Shown: positions 44,276 to 53,145, counted from the first letter of the stretch. The stretch: 64,000 nucleotides of DNA from Archangium lansingense (GCF_026626635.1 NZ_JAPNKA010000001.1:4030001-4094000), one strand, 5' to 3'. Made by a program: numbers and translations. Notes: a model not told the origin generated them from the letters alone.

Positions 44276-45426
44276 CTGGACGCCTCCATCCGGGCGGCGA
44301 TTGCCTGGGCATGCGACTGAACGAGGGGGTCGCGGGTACCGACCTTCAGCACGCGCTCGAGCTGTTGTTGCGCCTCGGGGTCACGGCCATTGGCATGGAG
44401 TGCCCAGGCATACGCGTCCAGGGTATGGATGTCCTGACGGCGAGCGGATTCACGCTCCGCTAGACGCAGCGCCTGGGCCGGCCTGTCGGCGTGCTCGATG
44501 TAATAGAAGATCAACTCGCGGTTGGCATTGTCGACCCCCTTGCTCTCGCGCGAGGCCTGCCGTTCGAAGGTGCGGAAGGCGTCTCGCGCTTCGCGGGAGC
44601 GGCCGGCGAGCTCCAGCGCTTTCGCCAGGGGATAGAGGTTCTCCGGGTGAGGGGCGATGGCGTAGCGCTGCTCGAGCAGCTCGACGGCATCTGCCCAGCG
44701 CTGTTGCTCCATTCGCAGCGTGCCGAGCACCCCGAGTGCGTAGTGGTAGCGGGGAAACAGGCGCAAGGCTTCGGTCAGTGCGGACTCTGCCTCCGAGTGC
44801 TCTCCGCGGACGAGGTGCAGGTGCCCGATCTGGGTCAGGAGCCAGGCACGGTCCTCGCGCTCGCCCGGGTCGGTCCGGTCGTAGGCGTTGCGCATCAGCT
44901 CCAGCGCTCCCTCGGGGTCGCCGAAGATTTCGCGGAGGTACGCCGCCCGCGTCAGCCCGGGGATGTTGCCCGGGCGGAGGTCGAGCATCCACTGTGCGGC
45001 GTCTTCCGCCTCCTCGTAGTTGCCGAGCTCGGCATTGGCGTCCGCGAGGAACCCATACACGAGCACATCGTCGGGCGCGCGTTGGTTGAGCTCGCGTGCC
45101 AGCTCGCGGGCCTTGGCGAACTCATGCTTGCCCAACAGCAGCCAGCATTGGACCTTCAGGCCCTCGACGTTGCCGGGTTGGAGGCGGAAGGATTTCTCCA
45201 GGGCCTTCTCGGCCTGCGCATAGAGCGCGGGATCTCCCGTCTCCCGTGCGCGGCGCGCGAGGGCGAGCGCGAGGTCATTGTAGGCTTGAGGGTAGTTGGG
45301 GTGCTGCTCGATGGCGCTACGGGCCTGGGCAATCCGCACCTGAGCGGGCGTGGACCGTCCCTCCTCCTGGCCCAGGGCGAGTGAGGCCACCAGCAGGACC
45401 CCGGCCATACTCCAAATCGCTTTCAT
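44272..45426 (-). CDS. Secreted TPR-repeat protein
   Basis: 384 aa. The signal peptide is SMAGVLLVASLALGQ. From residue 30 on the protein is helical, with about eight TPR-like pairs (PQAYNDLALALARRA, AYAWALHANGRDPEAQQQ). TPR proteins act as protein-protein scaffolds; this one is probably periplasmic or in the outer membrane. AGGAG lies 6 bp before the ATG. It is co-directional with DUF4331 (57 bp gap with a strong hairpin) and overlaps the last gene by 4 bp. This order, DUF4331 then TPR then small secreted protein, suggests a unit. Confidence 0.82.
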   Translation of the reverse strand: MKAIWSMAGVLLVASLALGQEEGRSTPAQVRIAQARSAIEQHPNYPQAYNDLALALARRARETGDPALYAQAEKALEKSFRLQPGNVEGLKVQCWLLLGKHEFAKARELARELNQRAPDDVLVYGFLADANAELGNYEEAEDAAQWMLDLRPGNIPGLTRAAYLREIFGDPEGALELMRNAYDRTDPGEREDRAWLLTQIGHLHLVRGEHSEAESALTEALRLFPRYHYALGVLGTLRMEQQRWADAVELLEQRYAIAPHPENLYPLAKALELAGRSREARDAFRTFERQASRESKGVDNANRELIFYYIEHADRPAQALRLAERESARRQDIHTLDAYAWALHANGRDPEAQQQLERVLKVGTRDPLVQSHAQAIAARMEASR

Positions 45427-45445
45427 GGGAATCTCCTGGGTAGAG

Positions 45446-45475
45446 GCCGTGGGCGCTCGGTGGGGCGCCCACGGC
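45446..45475 (-). promoter_or_regulatory. Strong intercistronic hairpin between DUF4331 and TPR genes
   Basis: GCCGTGGGCGC (45446-45456) and GCGCCCACGGC (45465-45475) are perfectly complementary over 11 bp, with an 8-base loop. It lies in the 57-bp gap, 8 bp downstream of the DUF4331 stop (45484). No T tract follows on the minus strand, so it could be an attenuator or an mRNA-stabilising 3' structure that sets the ratio of the first gene to the others. Confidence 0.6.
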
Positions 45476-45483
45476 GCGAGGGC

Positions 45484-47052
45484 TTACTGGACGGGACCGC
45501 CTCCCACTTCGCCGGGGTCCACGTGGCGGCGATTGCGGCCGTCCCAGGCGAGCCCGACGTACGGGAAGGTCTTCCGGTACAAGGCGTCATTGGTGTTCAC
45601 GCCATCGCCGATGCGGTTGTTGGGCGCCTTGTTGAACTGGGGATTGAGCACGCCCACCACCGCACGTGCGGCGATATCGGTGACGTCGTCGCTCACGCGG
45701 CGTCCATTGGGGAAGCCGGCAGCATCACCAGCGAGCAGGCCCAGGCGCTTCTGCTGGCTTACTGGTGTGGGAGGAACGCCCGTATTCAAGCGGAGCAGAT
45801 CAGCCACCGGGCCAGCGGGGGTGCCTGCGGCGGCGATGGGCGGCGCGTAGGTCACCAGCGGTAGCAGATCGGTCCGGGGTGGGGCGGGGATGTCAAACCC
45901 ATACACCGCGTTGAACACCCGCGCGAGCACCGGGTCGAGGAAGAAGGACGCGAACTGCGAGTCGTTCCGGGGCTGGTCGATGCTGAAGCGATCCTTGAAG
46001 CCTGTGCCTACGAGGAGCTCGTTGATGAGGGGATTGCCCATGCGCTGCACCTGTCGCCAGACAGGGTGATTCGGGGCGTCGTCGTTCTTCTCGGAGGGCT
46101 GCCGGCGGATGGTGATGCGCGGGCGGGAGGTGGTAGCCCACGCGCCAATCGTGGCCTTGGGATCGGAGGCCGCGTGCTTCTTGCCATCGTGGGTCAGCAG
46201 GGAGATGGGCACCTCGATGGCAATGGCATTCACATTGAAGCCGGAGACGGCATCGCTGGCGAAGTTGCGGGTGTCGTCGGCGTCCTGGGCATCCGACAGT
46301 ACACCCGGCACCTTGAAATCGGTGGCGCGGAAGTTCAGGGAGTCGAACGCCGCGCCGAGGTCAATCCAGAACGGGTCCTCGACGGTGCCGGCGAAGACGC
46401 GGACGTCATGGCCCACCTGGAAGAGGGCCTGCTGGGCCAGGGAGGAGTAGTCGGGCATGGTGCGCGGCCCGACGTTGGTGGGCAGCGCGAACAGGCGCTT
46501 TCTCTCGCCCAGGCGGACGTGCTTCACGGAGTTGCCTGGACCGCGGCGTGCCAGCGTCACCGTGTAGCTCTGGCGCAGGCTGAGCCCCTCCGAGCCGGGC
46601 CCGTCCAGGGCGGTGATGGCAGGCGGGACGACGGGGGTGCCGGGTGCGACGGGCGGGGGCGAGTTGCCCGGGGCCGCGATTCCCGTGCCCGCTCCCACGT
46701 AGCCCGTGAAGAGGTTGGGCGAGCGGATCTCCGTGGTGAAGCGCAGATCGAACCAGACGTCCTCGATGGCGTCGTGGTTGTTGTCGATCTTGATGCTGTA
46801 GAGGATCTCCGGATCGAACGGGAAGTAGTTGGGCCCGTTCGCTGGCTCCAACAGGGGATCCACGTCCAGGATGAACGTGACCTTGTCCGGGTTGTCGTAG
46901 CTGACGAACGCGAAGAAATCGGTGATGTCCGCCTTATGGTCCAGGGCGGTGATGGGGGCCTCGCGGTGGCTGGCGGCGAGGGCCCCGAGCGGGAAGGTCA
47001 GGGTCGCCGTCGTCAGGCCCGCGATGGCGGCCAGTGGTTTCAGTTTCAGCAT
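45484..47052 (-). CDS. DUF4331 family exported protein
   Basis: 522 aa. A signal peptide ends at PLGALAA, and the mature protein begins SHREAPITALDHKADITDFFAF, the hallmark N-terminus of DUF4331 (SHREAP...D...D). Acidic residues in this block may bind metal. The middle is rich in beta strands with Pro/Gly-rich loops. Function of the family is not established. GAGGA precedes the ATG by 6 bp. First gene of an operon with the TPR and small secreted protein genes. Confidence 0.87.
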   Translation of the reverse strand: MLKLKPLAAIAGLTTATLTFPLGALAASHREAPITALDHKADITDFFAFVSYDNPDKVTFILDVDPLLEPANGPNYFPFDPEILYSIKIDNNHDAIEDVWFDLRFTTEIRSPNLFTGYVGAGTGIAAPGNSPPPVAPGTPVVPPAITALDGPGSEGLSLRQSYTVTLARRGPGNSVKHVRLGERKRLFALPTNVGPRTMPDYSSLAQQALFQVGHDVRVFAGTVEDPFWIDLGAAFDSLNFRATDFKVPGVLSDAQDADDTRNFASDAVSGFNVNAIAIEVPISLLTHDGKKHAASDPKATIGAWATTSRPRITIRRQPSEKNDDAPNHPVWRQVQRMGNPLINELLVGTGFKDRFSIDQPRNDSQFASFFLDPVLARVFNAVYGFDIPAPPRTDLLPLVTYAPPIAAAGTPAGPVADLLRLNTGVPPTPVSQQKRLGLLAGDAAGFPNGRRVSDDVTDIAARAVVGVLNPQFNKAPNNRIGDGVNTNDALYRKTFPYVGLAWDGRNRRHVDPGEVGGGPVQ

Positions 47053-47329
47053 GATCGGTCCTCACGGGATGAGTGCTCGAGTCGAGTCGTGTCACCCGCG
47101 ATACGGGTCGGCGGAGGCGCTGGATTTATCCAGCGAGGTGGCTTCTGGGACGAGAGGAGCCCCGACGACCTGGCGGGCGGGCCGCGGGGCTGTCACAGGC
47201 GCGAGCCTGGGCCTCTACCCATCACGCACCTTTGCGTTCACCGTACGCGACTGCGGACACGTCCTCCGAGGGGCTTAGGTTGGCCCGCCAGCGGGCCGGA
47301 GCCTCCGGTCTCGCGTTCAAGGAGGATGC

Positions 47330-47482
47330 ATGAAGTTGCGTTCGTTTCGCCCGGTCGCGGCGCTGTTCGCCGCCGTCCTGTCTCTCCACGTGTCCGGGTG
47401 CTTTGGCTCGTTTGCTCTGACGCGGAACATCTACGGTCTCAACGAGCAGCAGGGGCTCGCGCTGGCCTGCTCGGGCCGCTGA
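47330..47482 (+). CDS. Tiny lipoprotein resembling the N-terminus of DUF3332
   Basis: 50 aa from an ATG with GGAGG 4 bp upstream. A signal peptide with lipobox VSGC (Cys24) is followed by FGSFALTRNIYGLNEQQG, which resembles the start of DUF3332 lipoproteins (CFGSF, then a Leu-Thr-Lys/Arg segment). Those proteins run to 150 residues or more, whereas this one stops after 27 mature residues with no remnant in another frame that I can see. It is either a truncated gene or a mini-lipoprotein. The strong ribosome site argues that it is translated. Confidence 0.6.
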   Translation: MKLRSFRPVAALFAAVLSLHVSGCFGSFALTRNIYGLNEQQGLALACSGR

Positions 47483-47548
47483 GCCGGTGAGTCCGGCGGC
47501 ACGCCTCACGCTTCACCGGGCGCGCCGCCCTGGCATGATGCTCCGCCC

Positions 47549-48694
47549 ATGACCTCGTCCCCCGACCTCGACGCGTACCGCTCCGAGTTCCCCGTCGTGC
47601 AGGAGCAGCTGTACTTCAACCATGCAGGCGTCGCCCCTACGAGCCGGCGTGTGGCCACTGCCATGCACGAGTGGGTGGAGGACCTCCTCCAGCATGGCGT
47701 CCGCTACGAGCGCGGCTGGGAGGCGCGTACGGAGAACGCCCGCCGGCTCGCGGCCCGGATGGTGGGCGCGGCGCCCGAGGAGATCGCCTTCGTGCGCAAC
47801 ACGGGCCATGGCCTCGGCCTCGTTGCAGAGGGGCTCGACTGGCGGCCTGGGGACGAGGTCGCCGTGGCCTCGTCCATCGAGTACCCCTCCAACGTCTACC
47901 CGTGGCTCCACCTGCGCGACCGGGGTGTCTCTGTCCGGGAGATTGAGCCTCGCGACGGCGGTGTCACCCCCGAGGCCGTGGCAGCCGCTATAACCCCGCG
48001 CACCCGGCTCGTCGCCCTTAGCTCCGTCCAGTTCGCCACCGGTTACCGCACGGACCTGGAGGCCATTGGTGCGCTCTGCGAGCGCTCGGGCGTCCTCTTC
48101 TGCGTGGACGGTATTCAGAGCATCGGCTGCCACCCGGTGGACGTGAAGAAGTGCCGCATCCACTTCCTCAGCGCCGACAGCCACAAGTGGATGATTGGCG
48201 TCTCTGGCATGGGCTTCTTCTACGTGGACAAGGACGTGCTGCCGCGCGTGCGGCCCGTGCTGGTCGGCTGGCGCTCCACCACGGATGCCTGGAACTTCAA
48301 CCAGGCCCACTTCGAGCTGCGCCCGGATGCCAAGAAGTTCGAGGAGGGGAGCCACAACTACGCCGGCACCTATGCCCTGGGCGCCGCGCTGGAGTTGCTG
48401 CTGGAGGTGGGCCTGGAGAACGTCGAGGCCCGCATCCGGGAGCTGCTCATCCACGTGGACAAGGAGCTGCGCGCCATCGGGTGCGAGACCGGGCCTGCGC
48501 CTGCCCACCGCGCGGGGATCCTCACCTTCCTGCCCCCTCGCGGCGATGTGAAGGCGCTCGCCTCATACCTCTCCGAGCGCAATGTCAGCTTCTCGCTCCG
48601 GCGCGGGCGCATCCGCATCTCGCCCCACTTCTACAACCAGCCTGGGGAGCTCGACCGGCTCGTGGAGATGGTCCGCGCGTTCTCGGGGAAGTAA
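47549..48694 (+). CDS. Aminotransferase class V (cysteine desulfurase-like fold)
   Basis: 381 aa, a fold-type I PLP enzyme. The PLP Lys is Lys213 in SADSHKWMIG; Asp187 and Gln190 (CVDGIQ) contact the cofactor ring; the N-terminus has YFNHAGVAPTS, typical of the isopenicillin-N epimerase/CsdA-like branch. No extra Cys loop of cysteine desulfurases is visible, so an aminotransferase or epimerase activity is as likely as sulfur transfer. No clear ribosome site. It converges with the Crp-type regulator; a hairpin lies between them. Confidence 0.88.
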   Translation: MTSSPDLDAYRSEFPVVQEQLYFNHAGVAPTSRRVATAMHEWVEDLLQHGVRYERGWEARTENARRLAARMVGAAPEEIAFVRNTGHGLGLVAEGLDWRPGDEVAVASSIEYPSNVYPWLHLRDRGVSVREIEPRDGGVTPEAVAAAITPRTRLVALSSVQFATGYRTDLEAIGALCERSGVLFCVDGIQSIGCHPVDVKKCRIHFLSADSHKWMIGVSGMGFFYVDKDVLPRVRPVLVGWRSTTDAWNFNQAHFELRPDAKKFEEGSHNYAGTYALGAALELLLEVGLENVEARIRELLIHVDKELRAIGCETGPAPAHRAGILTFLPPRGDVKALASYLSERNVSFSLRRGRIRISPHFYNQPGELDRLVEMVRAFSGK

Positions 48695-48695
48695 G

Positions 48696-48716
48696 GCCCG
48701 AAGCTTCCGTTCGGGC
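48696..48716. terminator. Bidirectional terminator-like hairpin
   Basis: GCCCGAA and TTCGGGC form a perfect 7-bp stem around GCTTCCG in the 28-bp gap between two convergent genes. No T tract follows, so efficiency is uncertain. Confidence 0.45.
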
Positions 48717-48722
48717 ACCCGC

Positions 48723-49415
48723 TCAATCAGGGGAGAGCAACAGGGCGCGGAGCTCGTCGGGCGCGTGAATCACCTGCCAGCCCTTGGGTGAGAGGGAGAG
48801 CAGCTTCCTGGCGGCCAGCGCCGCCAGGGCCCGGTCCACGCTTCGCCGTGCTGCTCCTATCTCCAGGGCCAGTCGCTGCCGGGAGAGCGGGTAGCGGATG
48901 ACGAGCCCATCCTCTGTCGGGCGGCCAAAGTGCTCCGCGTACTCCAGCAACACGCGGATCAGCCGCTGCTCGCACCCATCGAACCCCATGGTGCGGGTGA
49001 CCCGGATGGTGCGCTCGAAGCAGGCCGCCAGGTCCGCCAGCACCGCGGTGGTGAAGCTGTGGTCCATCGCGAGGGCTTCGCGAAACACGGGCGCCGGGAT
49101 GAGGCACCCCTCCAGGGGCGTGAGGGCCTCCGCGGAAGCCACCCACGGGGATGACTGAGTCACCTCGACCACACCGAGCACGTTCGGCGTCGGAACCAGC
49201 TTCACGGTGAACTGACAGTCCGGCGAGAGGGCGTGGAAGATCCGCACCACGCCCTGCGACAGGAGCATGACGCCCTCGGCGGACGCACTGGCAGTGGCGA
49301 TGGTTACACCGGCAGGATGCTCGAACGGAAGGGCCGCGGCCTCGAGCCGGTCCCGTGTCGTCCGGGTGCAGGTGCTCAGCGAGCCCCAGGTTGTCAGAGG
49401 GCGACGCACGTCCAT
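48723..49415 (-). CDS. Crp/Fnr-family transcriptional regulator
   Basis: 230 aa from the ATG at 49415. The N-terminal half (about 1-140) looks like a cyclic-nucleotide-binding-type beta roll (EGVMLLSQGVVRIF), but the usual ligand motif with Arg and Glu of CRP is not obvious. The C-terminal half has a winged helix: RYPLSRQRLALEIGAARRSVDRALAALAARKLL, where SRQRLALEIG...RSVDRAL is the helix-turn-helix. No Cys cluster as in Fnr. It is divergent from the CHAP lipoprotein gene; the 162-bp region between is AT-rich and would hold both promoters. Confidence 0.8.
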   Translation of the reverse strand: MDVRRPLTTWGSLSTCTRTTRDRLEAAALPFEHPAGVTIATASASAEGVMLLSQGVVRIFHALSPDCQFTVKLVPTPNVLGVVEVTQSSPWVASAEALTPLEGCLIPAPVFREALAMDHSFTTAVLADLAACFERTIRVTRTMGFDGCEQRLIRVLLEYAEHFGRPTEDGLVIRYPLSRQRLALEIGAARRSVDRALAALAARKLLSLSPKGWQVIHAPDELRALLLSPD

Positions 49416-49577
49416 ACCTGGAGGAGGGCTCGAGTTTGCCCGCATCCCAGAAATCGATTTTCGGCGGGATTTTCCGGGCGTCAGATGTCGCAACCGGTTT
49501 TGTGGGGATATTGGTTCTGACGGGGTGGTCCGGTATTCCTGGATTGGTAGACGGCACCTGACGGAGGCAATCCCCCC

Positions 49578-50102
49578 ATGTTTCGTTCCCAGATGAAGCT
49601 CGTGGCGCTGTCCTTTCTCTCCCTCTCCCTCGCCGCGACCGGCTGTGGCGGTGTCGAGGCGCAGTATGAGGACGCGGCTCCCGAGCAGCAGATGAGCCAC
49701 GAGGAGCAGGTGGGCCACGCGGACCACGCTCATGATCAGGACATCGGCGCCGTGGAATCGGCGGTGTGTGGCAATTGCGACAACTGCGTGCTGCACGCGC
49801 GGTGCAGGCAGCCCAAGCTTCCGTATGGCCTGACCTACTGGAGCGACAAGGTGGCGATCATCAACAGCAACCACGCTCACAGGGGTTGCGTGGCGATGAT
49901 CCCGACGTCGCATGTGTACGGCCACGTCGCCTACGTCTCGGGCGTGGACACCGCGCCGAACCCGAACCGGATCACCCTGCAGGAGGCCAACTGGGTGGGC
50001 AACACCTGCAGCTCGCGCACGGGCACGAAGGACGGGCTGAACATCCGCAACTACTGGTGCCCCGCTGGCGTGCACACGTCGAACTGCGCTGGCCCGATGT
50101 AA
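49578..50102 (+). CDS. CHAP-domain lipoprotein
   Basis: 174 aa. A lipoprotein signal ends in AATGC (Cys23). A His/Glu-rich linker (about 38-58) leads to a compact CHAP/amidase-like domain: catalytic Cys70 in DNCVLHARC, then KLPYGLTYWSDKVAIIN, His116 in YGHVAYV and Glu137-Asn138 in QEANW. Five further Cys could form disulfides. CHAP enzymes cut amide bonds in peptidoglycan; here anchoring would place it in the periplasm or outer membrane. GGAGG lies 10 bp before the ATG. A good terminator follows. Confidence 0.75.
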   Translation: MFRSQMKLVALSFLSLSLAATGCGGVEAQYEDAAPEQQMSHEEQVGHADHAHDQDIGAVESAVCGNCDNCVLHARCRQPKLPYGLTYWSDKVAIINSNHAHRGCVAMIPTSHVYGHVAYVSGVDTAPNPNRITLQEANWVGNTCSSRTGTKDGLNIRNYWCPAGVHTSNCAGPM

Positions 50103-50126
50103 GAACGGCACGAGCCGTCTTTCCTC

Positions 50127-50165
50127 CGCCGTCCGCGTGGTTTCGCGGGCGGCGGTTTCGTTTTG
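50127..50165 (+). terminator. Rho-independent terminator of the CHAP gene
   Basis: CCGCCGTCCGCG (50127-50138) pairs with CGCGGGCGGCGG (50145-50156) over 12 bp with one G-U pair, loop TGGTTT, followed by TTTCGTTTT. It has both the GC stem and the T-rich tail, and lies 25 bp after the stop. Confidence 0.8.
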
Positions 50166-50171
50166 GGCGCT

Positions 50172-50597
50172 TTAGACGTGCTGAATCCAGCTGCGGATGA
50201 CCTTCGCGAAGGCGGCGCGCCTGGCCTCCACGTCTTTCAAGTCACGGAACCTGGCTGACGCCCGGTCCTTGGCAAGCCACTCGAGCAACGAGTCCGGGTC
50301 AGCGATTGCGACACCAGAAGCCGGAGTGTCCCGCTTCTTCGCACCGAAGTGCAGGATGACCTGCACACCGTCCTTCGCTCGAAGCTGAAAGGTCGCGAAG
50401 TACTCCGAGGTCCGGAAGCTCGGCGCATTCCACTTGATGCCTTCAGCGATACTCGAATCGGCACCGAGAATGATCTGCCTGAGGGCGACAATCTCCTGCT
50501 TGAACGGGTGCTCGAGCGACTCGAGAAAGGTCTCGACGCTCTCCGGCTCGGAGGCCTTGCGCTTCGCGGGTTTGGTGCTGGCTGCTTTCGAGGCCAC
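50172..50597 (-). CDS. DUF1801 family protein
   Basis: 141 aa. The Lys/Ala/Ser-rich N-terminus (about 1-17) is followed by the DUF1801 fold: SLEHPFKQEIVALRQIILG, the conserved GIKWNAPSF, and ATFQLRAKDGVQVILHFG. The family is small, cytoplasmic and of unknown role; it includes iron-chaperone-like YdhG relatives. AAGGAG lies 6 bp before the ATG, which fixes the start. Confidence 0.88.
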   Translation of the reverse strand: MASKAASTKPAKRKASEPESVETFLESLEHPFKQEIVALRQIILGADSSIAEGIKWNAPSFRTSEYFATFQLRAKDGVQVILHFGAKKRDTPASGVAIADPDSLLEWLAKDRASARFRDLKDVEARRAAFAKVIRSWIQHV

Positions 50598-50650
50598 GGC
50601 TCACTCCTTGTGGTCAATCGGGCTCAGCTGACATCTCGATGGCACGGGTT

Positions 50651-52435
50651 TCATCGGCGGCGCTGAATGAGCCGCGTCTCCTGCTCTTCGATGGGTTGCG
50701 CAACTTTCGGACCGATGAGTTGCGTTGCCTCCGAATCCCCAACGGGTGCCGCGGGCGACTTGCGCGTGAGCAGGGCTTCTACTTCGTCGGGCGTGGGATC
50801 GCTCAGCTCGGACAGCTCCCATTCACGCGTCCATCGCTCCGCGAAGTTCTCACGCAGCCAGCTCGAAAGCTCAACGGCCGGAAGCGCATGTCGAACCGGC
50901 TCGAGCCCGCGCTGGAAGGCCCTCGCATCGACGAAGCGGTGCTTCAGCTGGGGGTGAAGCGCGACGGCGAGCACGTCCCTGAGGAGCTGATATGCGGTGG
51001 GGGCCTCGGGCCGCTCCTTGAGCGGAAGCTGGATTCCACTCGGGGGCGGCACAGGACGCTTGCCGAACAGCAGCTCGTAGAGGACGCAGCCGAGCGCGAA
51101 GAGATCGCCGGACGCGGTGGCTTCAGCTCCCTCGAGGCGCTCGGGCGGCATGTAAGCGGCCTTCCCAATGACGTTGCCAACCTGCGTGAGCCGCTGCTCG
51201 GAATGCGCTGAGACCTTCGAGACTCTCGCGGAGGGGCGCTCCTGGGGGTCGCCGGCTCCATGTGCGATCCCGAAATCGACAACCTTCACCACCCCATCGA
51301 ACGACACGATGAGGTTGTCCGGGCTGATGTCGCGATGAATCACGCCCCGCTCGTGTGCATAGGCGAGTCCGCGCAGGGCTTGATGGCAGAGCTCCACGAT
51401 GACCTCGAGTGGCAGCGTGCCTCCCTTCTCGACGCGGCGGACGAGCTCGAGCACGCTCACACCACTCAGGTACTCCATGACGATGAACCACCCGCCGTCG
51501 ACCTGCCCGAGATCGTAGACGGACACGATGTTCGGGTGATGGAGGCGCGCGGCGGTGCGGGCCTCGCCGATGAAGCGTTGGAGCTGGACCGCTGGGTCCT
51601 CGGCGTCTGTCTCCAGCATCCGCTTGAGGACGACGAGCCGGTGGAACCCCGCGCGGCCGGTCCGCACGGCGAGCCACACCTCACCCATGCCGCCGCGTCC
51701 GAGCCGGCGGAGCCGCCGGTAACGATGAATGCCGGTTCCCAGGTCCGCGCCGCGCAGCGAGCGGGCGGTGAGGATCGCGAGCGCGGTGGAGGCGAGCAGC
51801 AGGAAGGGGAGTCCCACGAGCGCGAAGAGCGGAGGCCCCGGGCTCCAGCCGACGTCGATGGCGAGCTCACGGCCGAGGAGGGCGAGCGCACACAGCGCGG
51901 CGGCGAACACGGCGGCCGCCATCGCGCCACGGCGCTTCAGGAGTCGCGCCGCTTCGACGGCCCAGGTCCCGGCCACACTCGTCGCGAGGAGCCAGAAGAT
52001 CGGGAGGCTCAGCCCCGTGGTCGCACGCGAAATCTCCTCCGCGGTCAACCCGGTGGGGGGCAGCGTGAGGACGGACCAGGAGACGTCGACCACTCGCACC
52101 ACCCCGAGCGCGAGGGCCACTCCCAACATCACGCGCCGCCAGAGCGTGAGGGGTTGATCCAACAATGACCACGCGACGCGGAGGAGGGTGTAGGGGAGGG
52201 GAATCGACGGGAGGACGCCGAGGATGAGCCACGGGCGCGTATCGGCGATCATCGCGCTGGCTTCGCGGCTGGTGAGGCCTATCGAGAAGCTGAGCACCGC
52301 GAAGCCGAGGAAGCTCGACGCGAGCCAGAGCTGAACCCTCTGAGAGCGCACCGCGGCCCAGGTTGCGAAATGCATCAGCGCGAGCACGAAGAATGCTCCC
52401 GCGAGCGCGAGGTGCAGCATGGTGTAGGGCGTCAC
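50651..52435 (-). CDS. Seven-TM Ser/Thr protein kinase
   Basis: 594 aa from a GTG at 52435 (ATG at 52420 also possible). Seven hydrophobic helices fill about residues 5-255. A Hanks-type kinase domain follows (about 270-520): GRGGMGEVW (ATP loop), VVLKRM (Lys), catalytic HRDISPDNL and DFGIA; it has the Arg before Asp and so needs activation-loop phosphorylation. The C-terminal 70 residues are Pro/Glu-rich. Placement of the kinase behind a 7TM block, instead of a single helix before PASTA or TPR parts, is less common. It phosphorylates Ser/Thr in the cytoplasm; target unknown. It is divergent from the hydrolase gene. Confidence 0.88.
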   Translation of the reverse strand: MTPYTMLHLALAGAFFVLALMHFATWAAVRSQRVQLWLASSFLGFAVLSFSIGLTSREASAMIADTRPWLILGVLPSIPLPYTLLRVAWSLLDQPLTLWRRVMLGVALALGVVRVVDVSWSVLTLPPTGLTAEEISRATTGLSLPIFWLLATSVAGTWAVEAARLLKRRGAMAAAVFAAALCALALLGRELAIDVGWSPGPPLFALVGLPFLLLASTALAILTARSLRGADLGTGIHRYRRLRRLGRGGMGEVWLAVRTGRAGFHRLVVLKRMLETDAEDPAVQLQRFIGEARTAARLHHPNIVSVYDLGQVDGGWFIVMEYLSGVSVLELVRRVEKGGTLPLEVIVELCHQALRGLAYAHERGVIHRDISPDNLIVSFDGVVKVVDFGIAHGAGDPQERPSARVSKVSAHSEQRLTQVGNVIGKAAYMPPERLEGAEATASGDLFALGCVLYELLFGKRPVPPPSGIQLPLKERPEAPTAYQLLRDVLAVALHPQLKHRFVDARAFQRGLEPVRHALPAVELSSWLRENFAERWTREWELSELSDPTPDEVEALLTRKSPAAPVGDSEATQLIGPKVAQPIEEQETRLIQRRR

Positions 52436-52542
52436 GGGGCAGGAGCGTAGTCGACCTGGCGGCCCTTCGCGAAGATAGTGGGTTGCCGTCGCCAGACGCC
52501 CCTGTGCGAACACCCATCGTCGGTGCGATGGTCGTTGCAACC

Positions 52543-53145
52543 ATGGCACACCACCTCCTGTTCCTGCCCGGTGCCGGCGGCGCCGCGTCCTTCTGGCATC
52601 CGCTCGGGACGTTGCTGCCGGCGGGCTGGCGTAAGACCTATCTGAGCTGGCCGGGTCTGGGTCTCGAGCCGCATGAGCCGGCGCTCCATGGCCTCGACGA
52701 TGCGGTCGCGCATGCCGCCAGCCGCCTGGAGCGGCCGAGTGTGGTCGTGGCGCAATCGATGGGGGGCTTGGTCGCCGTGCGGCTGGCGCTCGCTTATCCG
52801 GACCGCATCAGCCATCTGGTCCTGACGGCCACCTCCGGCGGCATCGATGTGGCGAGCTTTGGCGCAGCGGATTGGCGCGCTTCCTATCGCGCGGAGTATC
52901 CCAACGCCGCGGAGTGGATTCTCACGGAGCGAACGGACCTCTCGGCGGAGCTTCATCGAATCGCCATCCCGACGTTGCTCCTCTGGGGTGATGCCGATCC
53001 CATCAGTCCCGTGGGAGTCGGTCGTCAGCTCGCGCGGCTGCTGCCCAGGGCTCGGTTGCAGGTGCTCGCGGGAGGCGACCACGCGTTCGCCCGTGACCGC
53101 GCCGCGGAGAGCGCACCGTGGGTCATGGCTCATCTCCACTCCTAG
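52543..53145 (+). CDS. Alpha/beta hydrolase
   Basis: 200 aa from the ATG at 52543; an ATG at 52528 would add five residues and neither has a clear ribosome site. The fold is shown by LLFLPGAGGAASFWHPL, the nucleophile in AQSMGG, the acid in WGDADPIS and the His in GGDHAFA, so the triad is complete. The oxyanion-side motif PGAGG fits a small esterase or lactonase. It is shorter than average (about 260 aa) because it lacks a large cap. The substrate is unknown. Confidence 0.85.
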   Translation: MAHHLLFLPGAGGAASFWHPLGTLLPAGWRKTYLSWPGLGLEPHEPALHGLDDAVAHAASRLERPSVVVAQSMGGLVAVRLALAYPDRISHLVLTATSGGIDVASFGAADWRASYRAEYPNAAEWILTERTDLSAELHRIAIPTLLLWGDADPISPVGVGRQLARLLPRARLQVLAGGDHAFARDRAAESAPWVMAHLHS

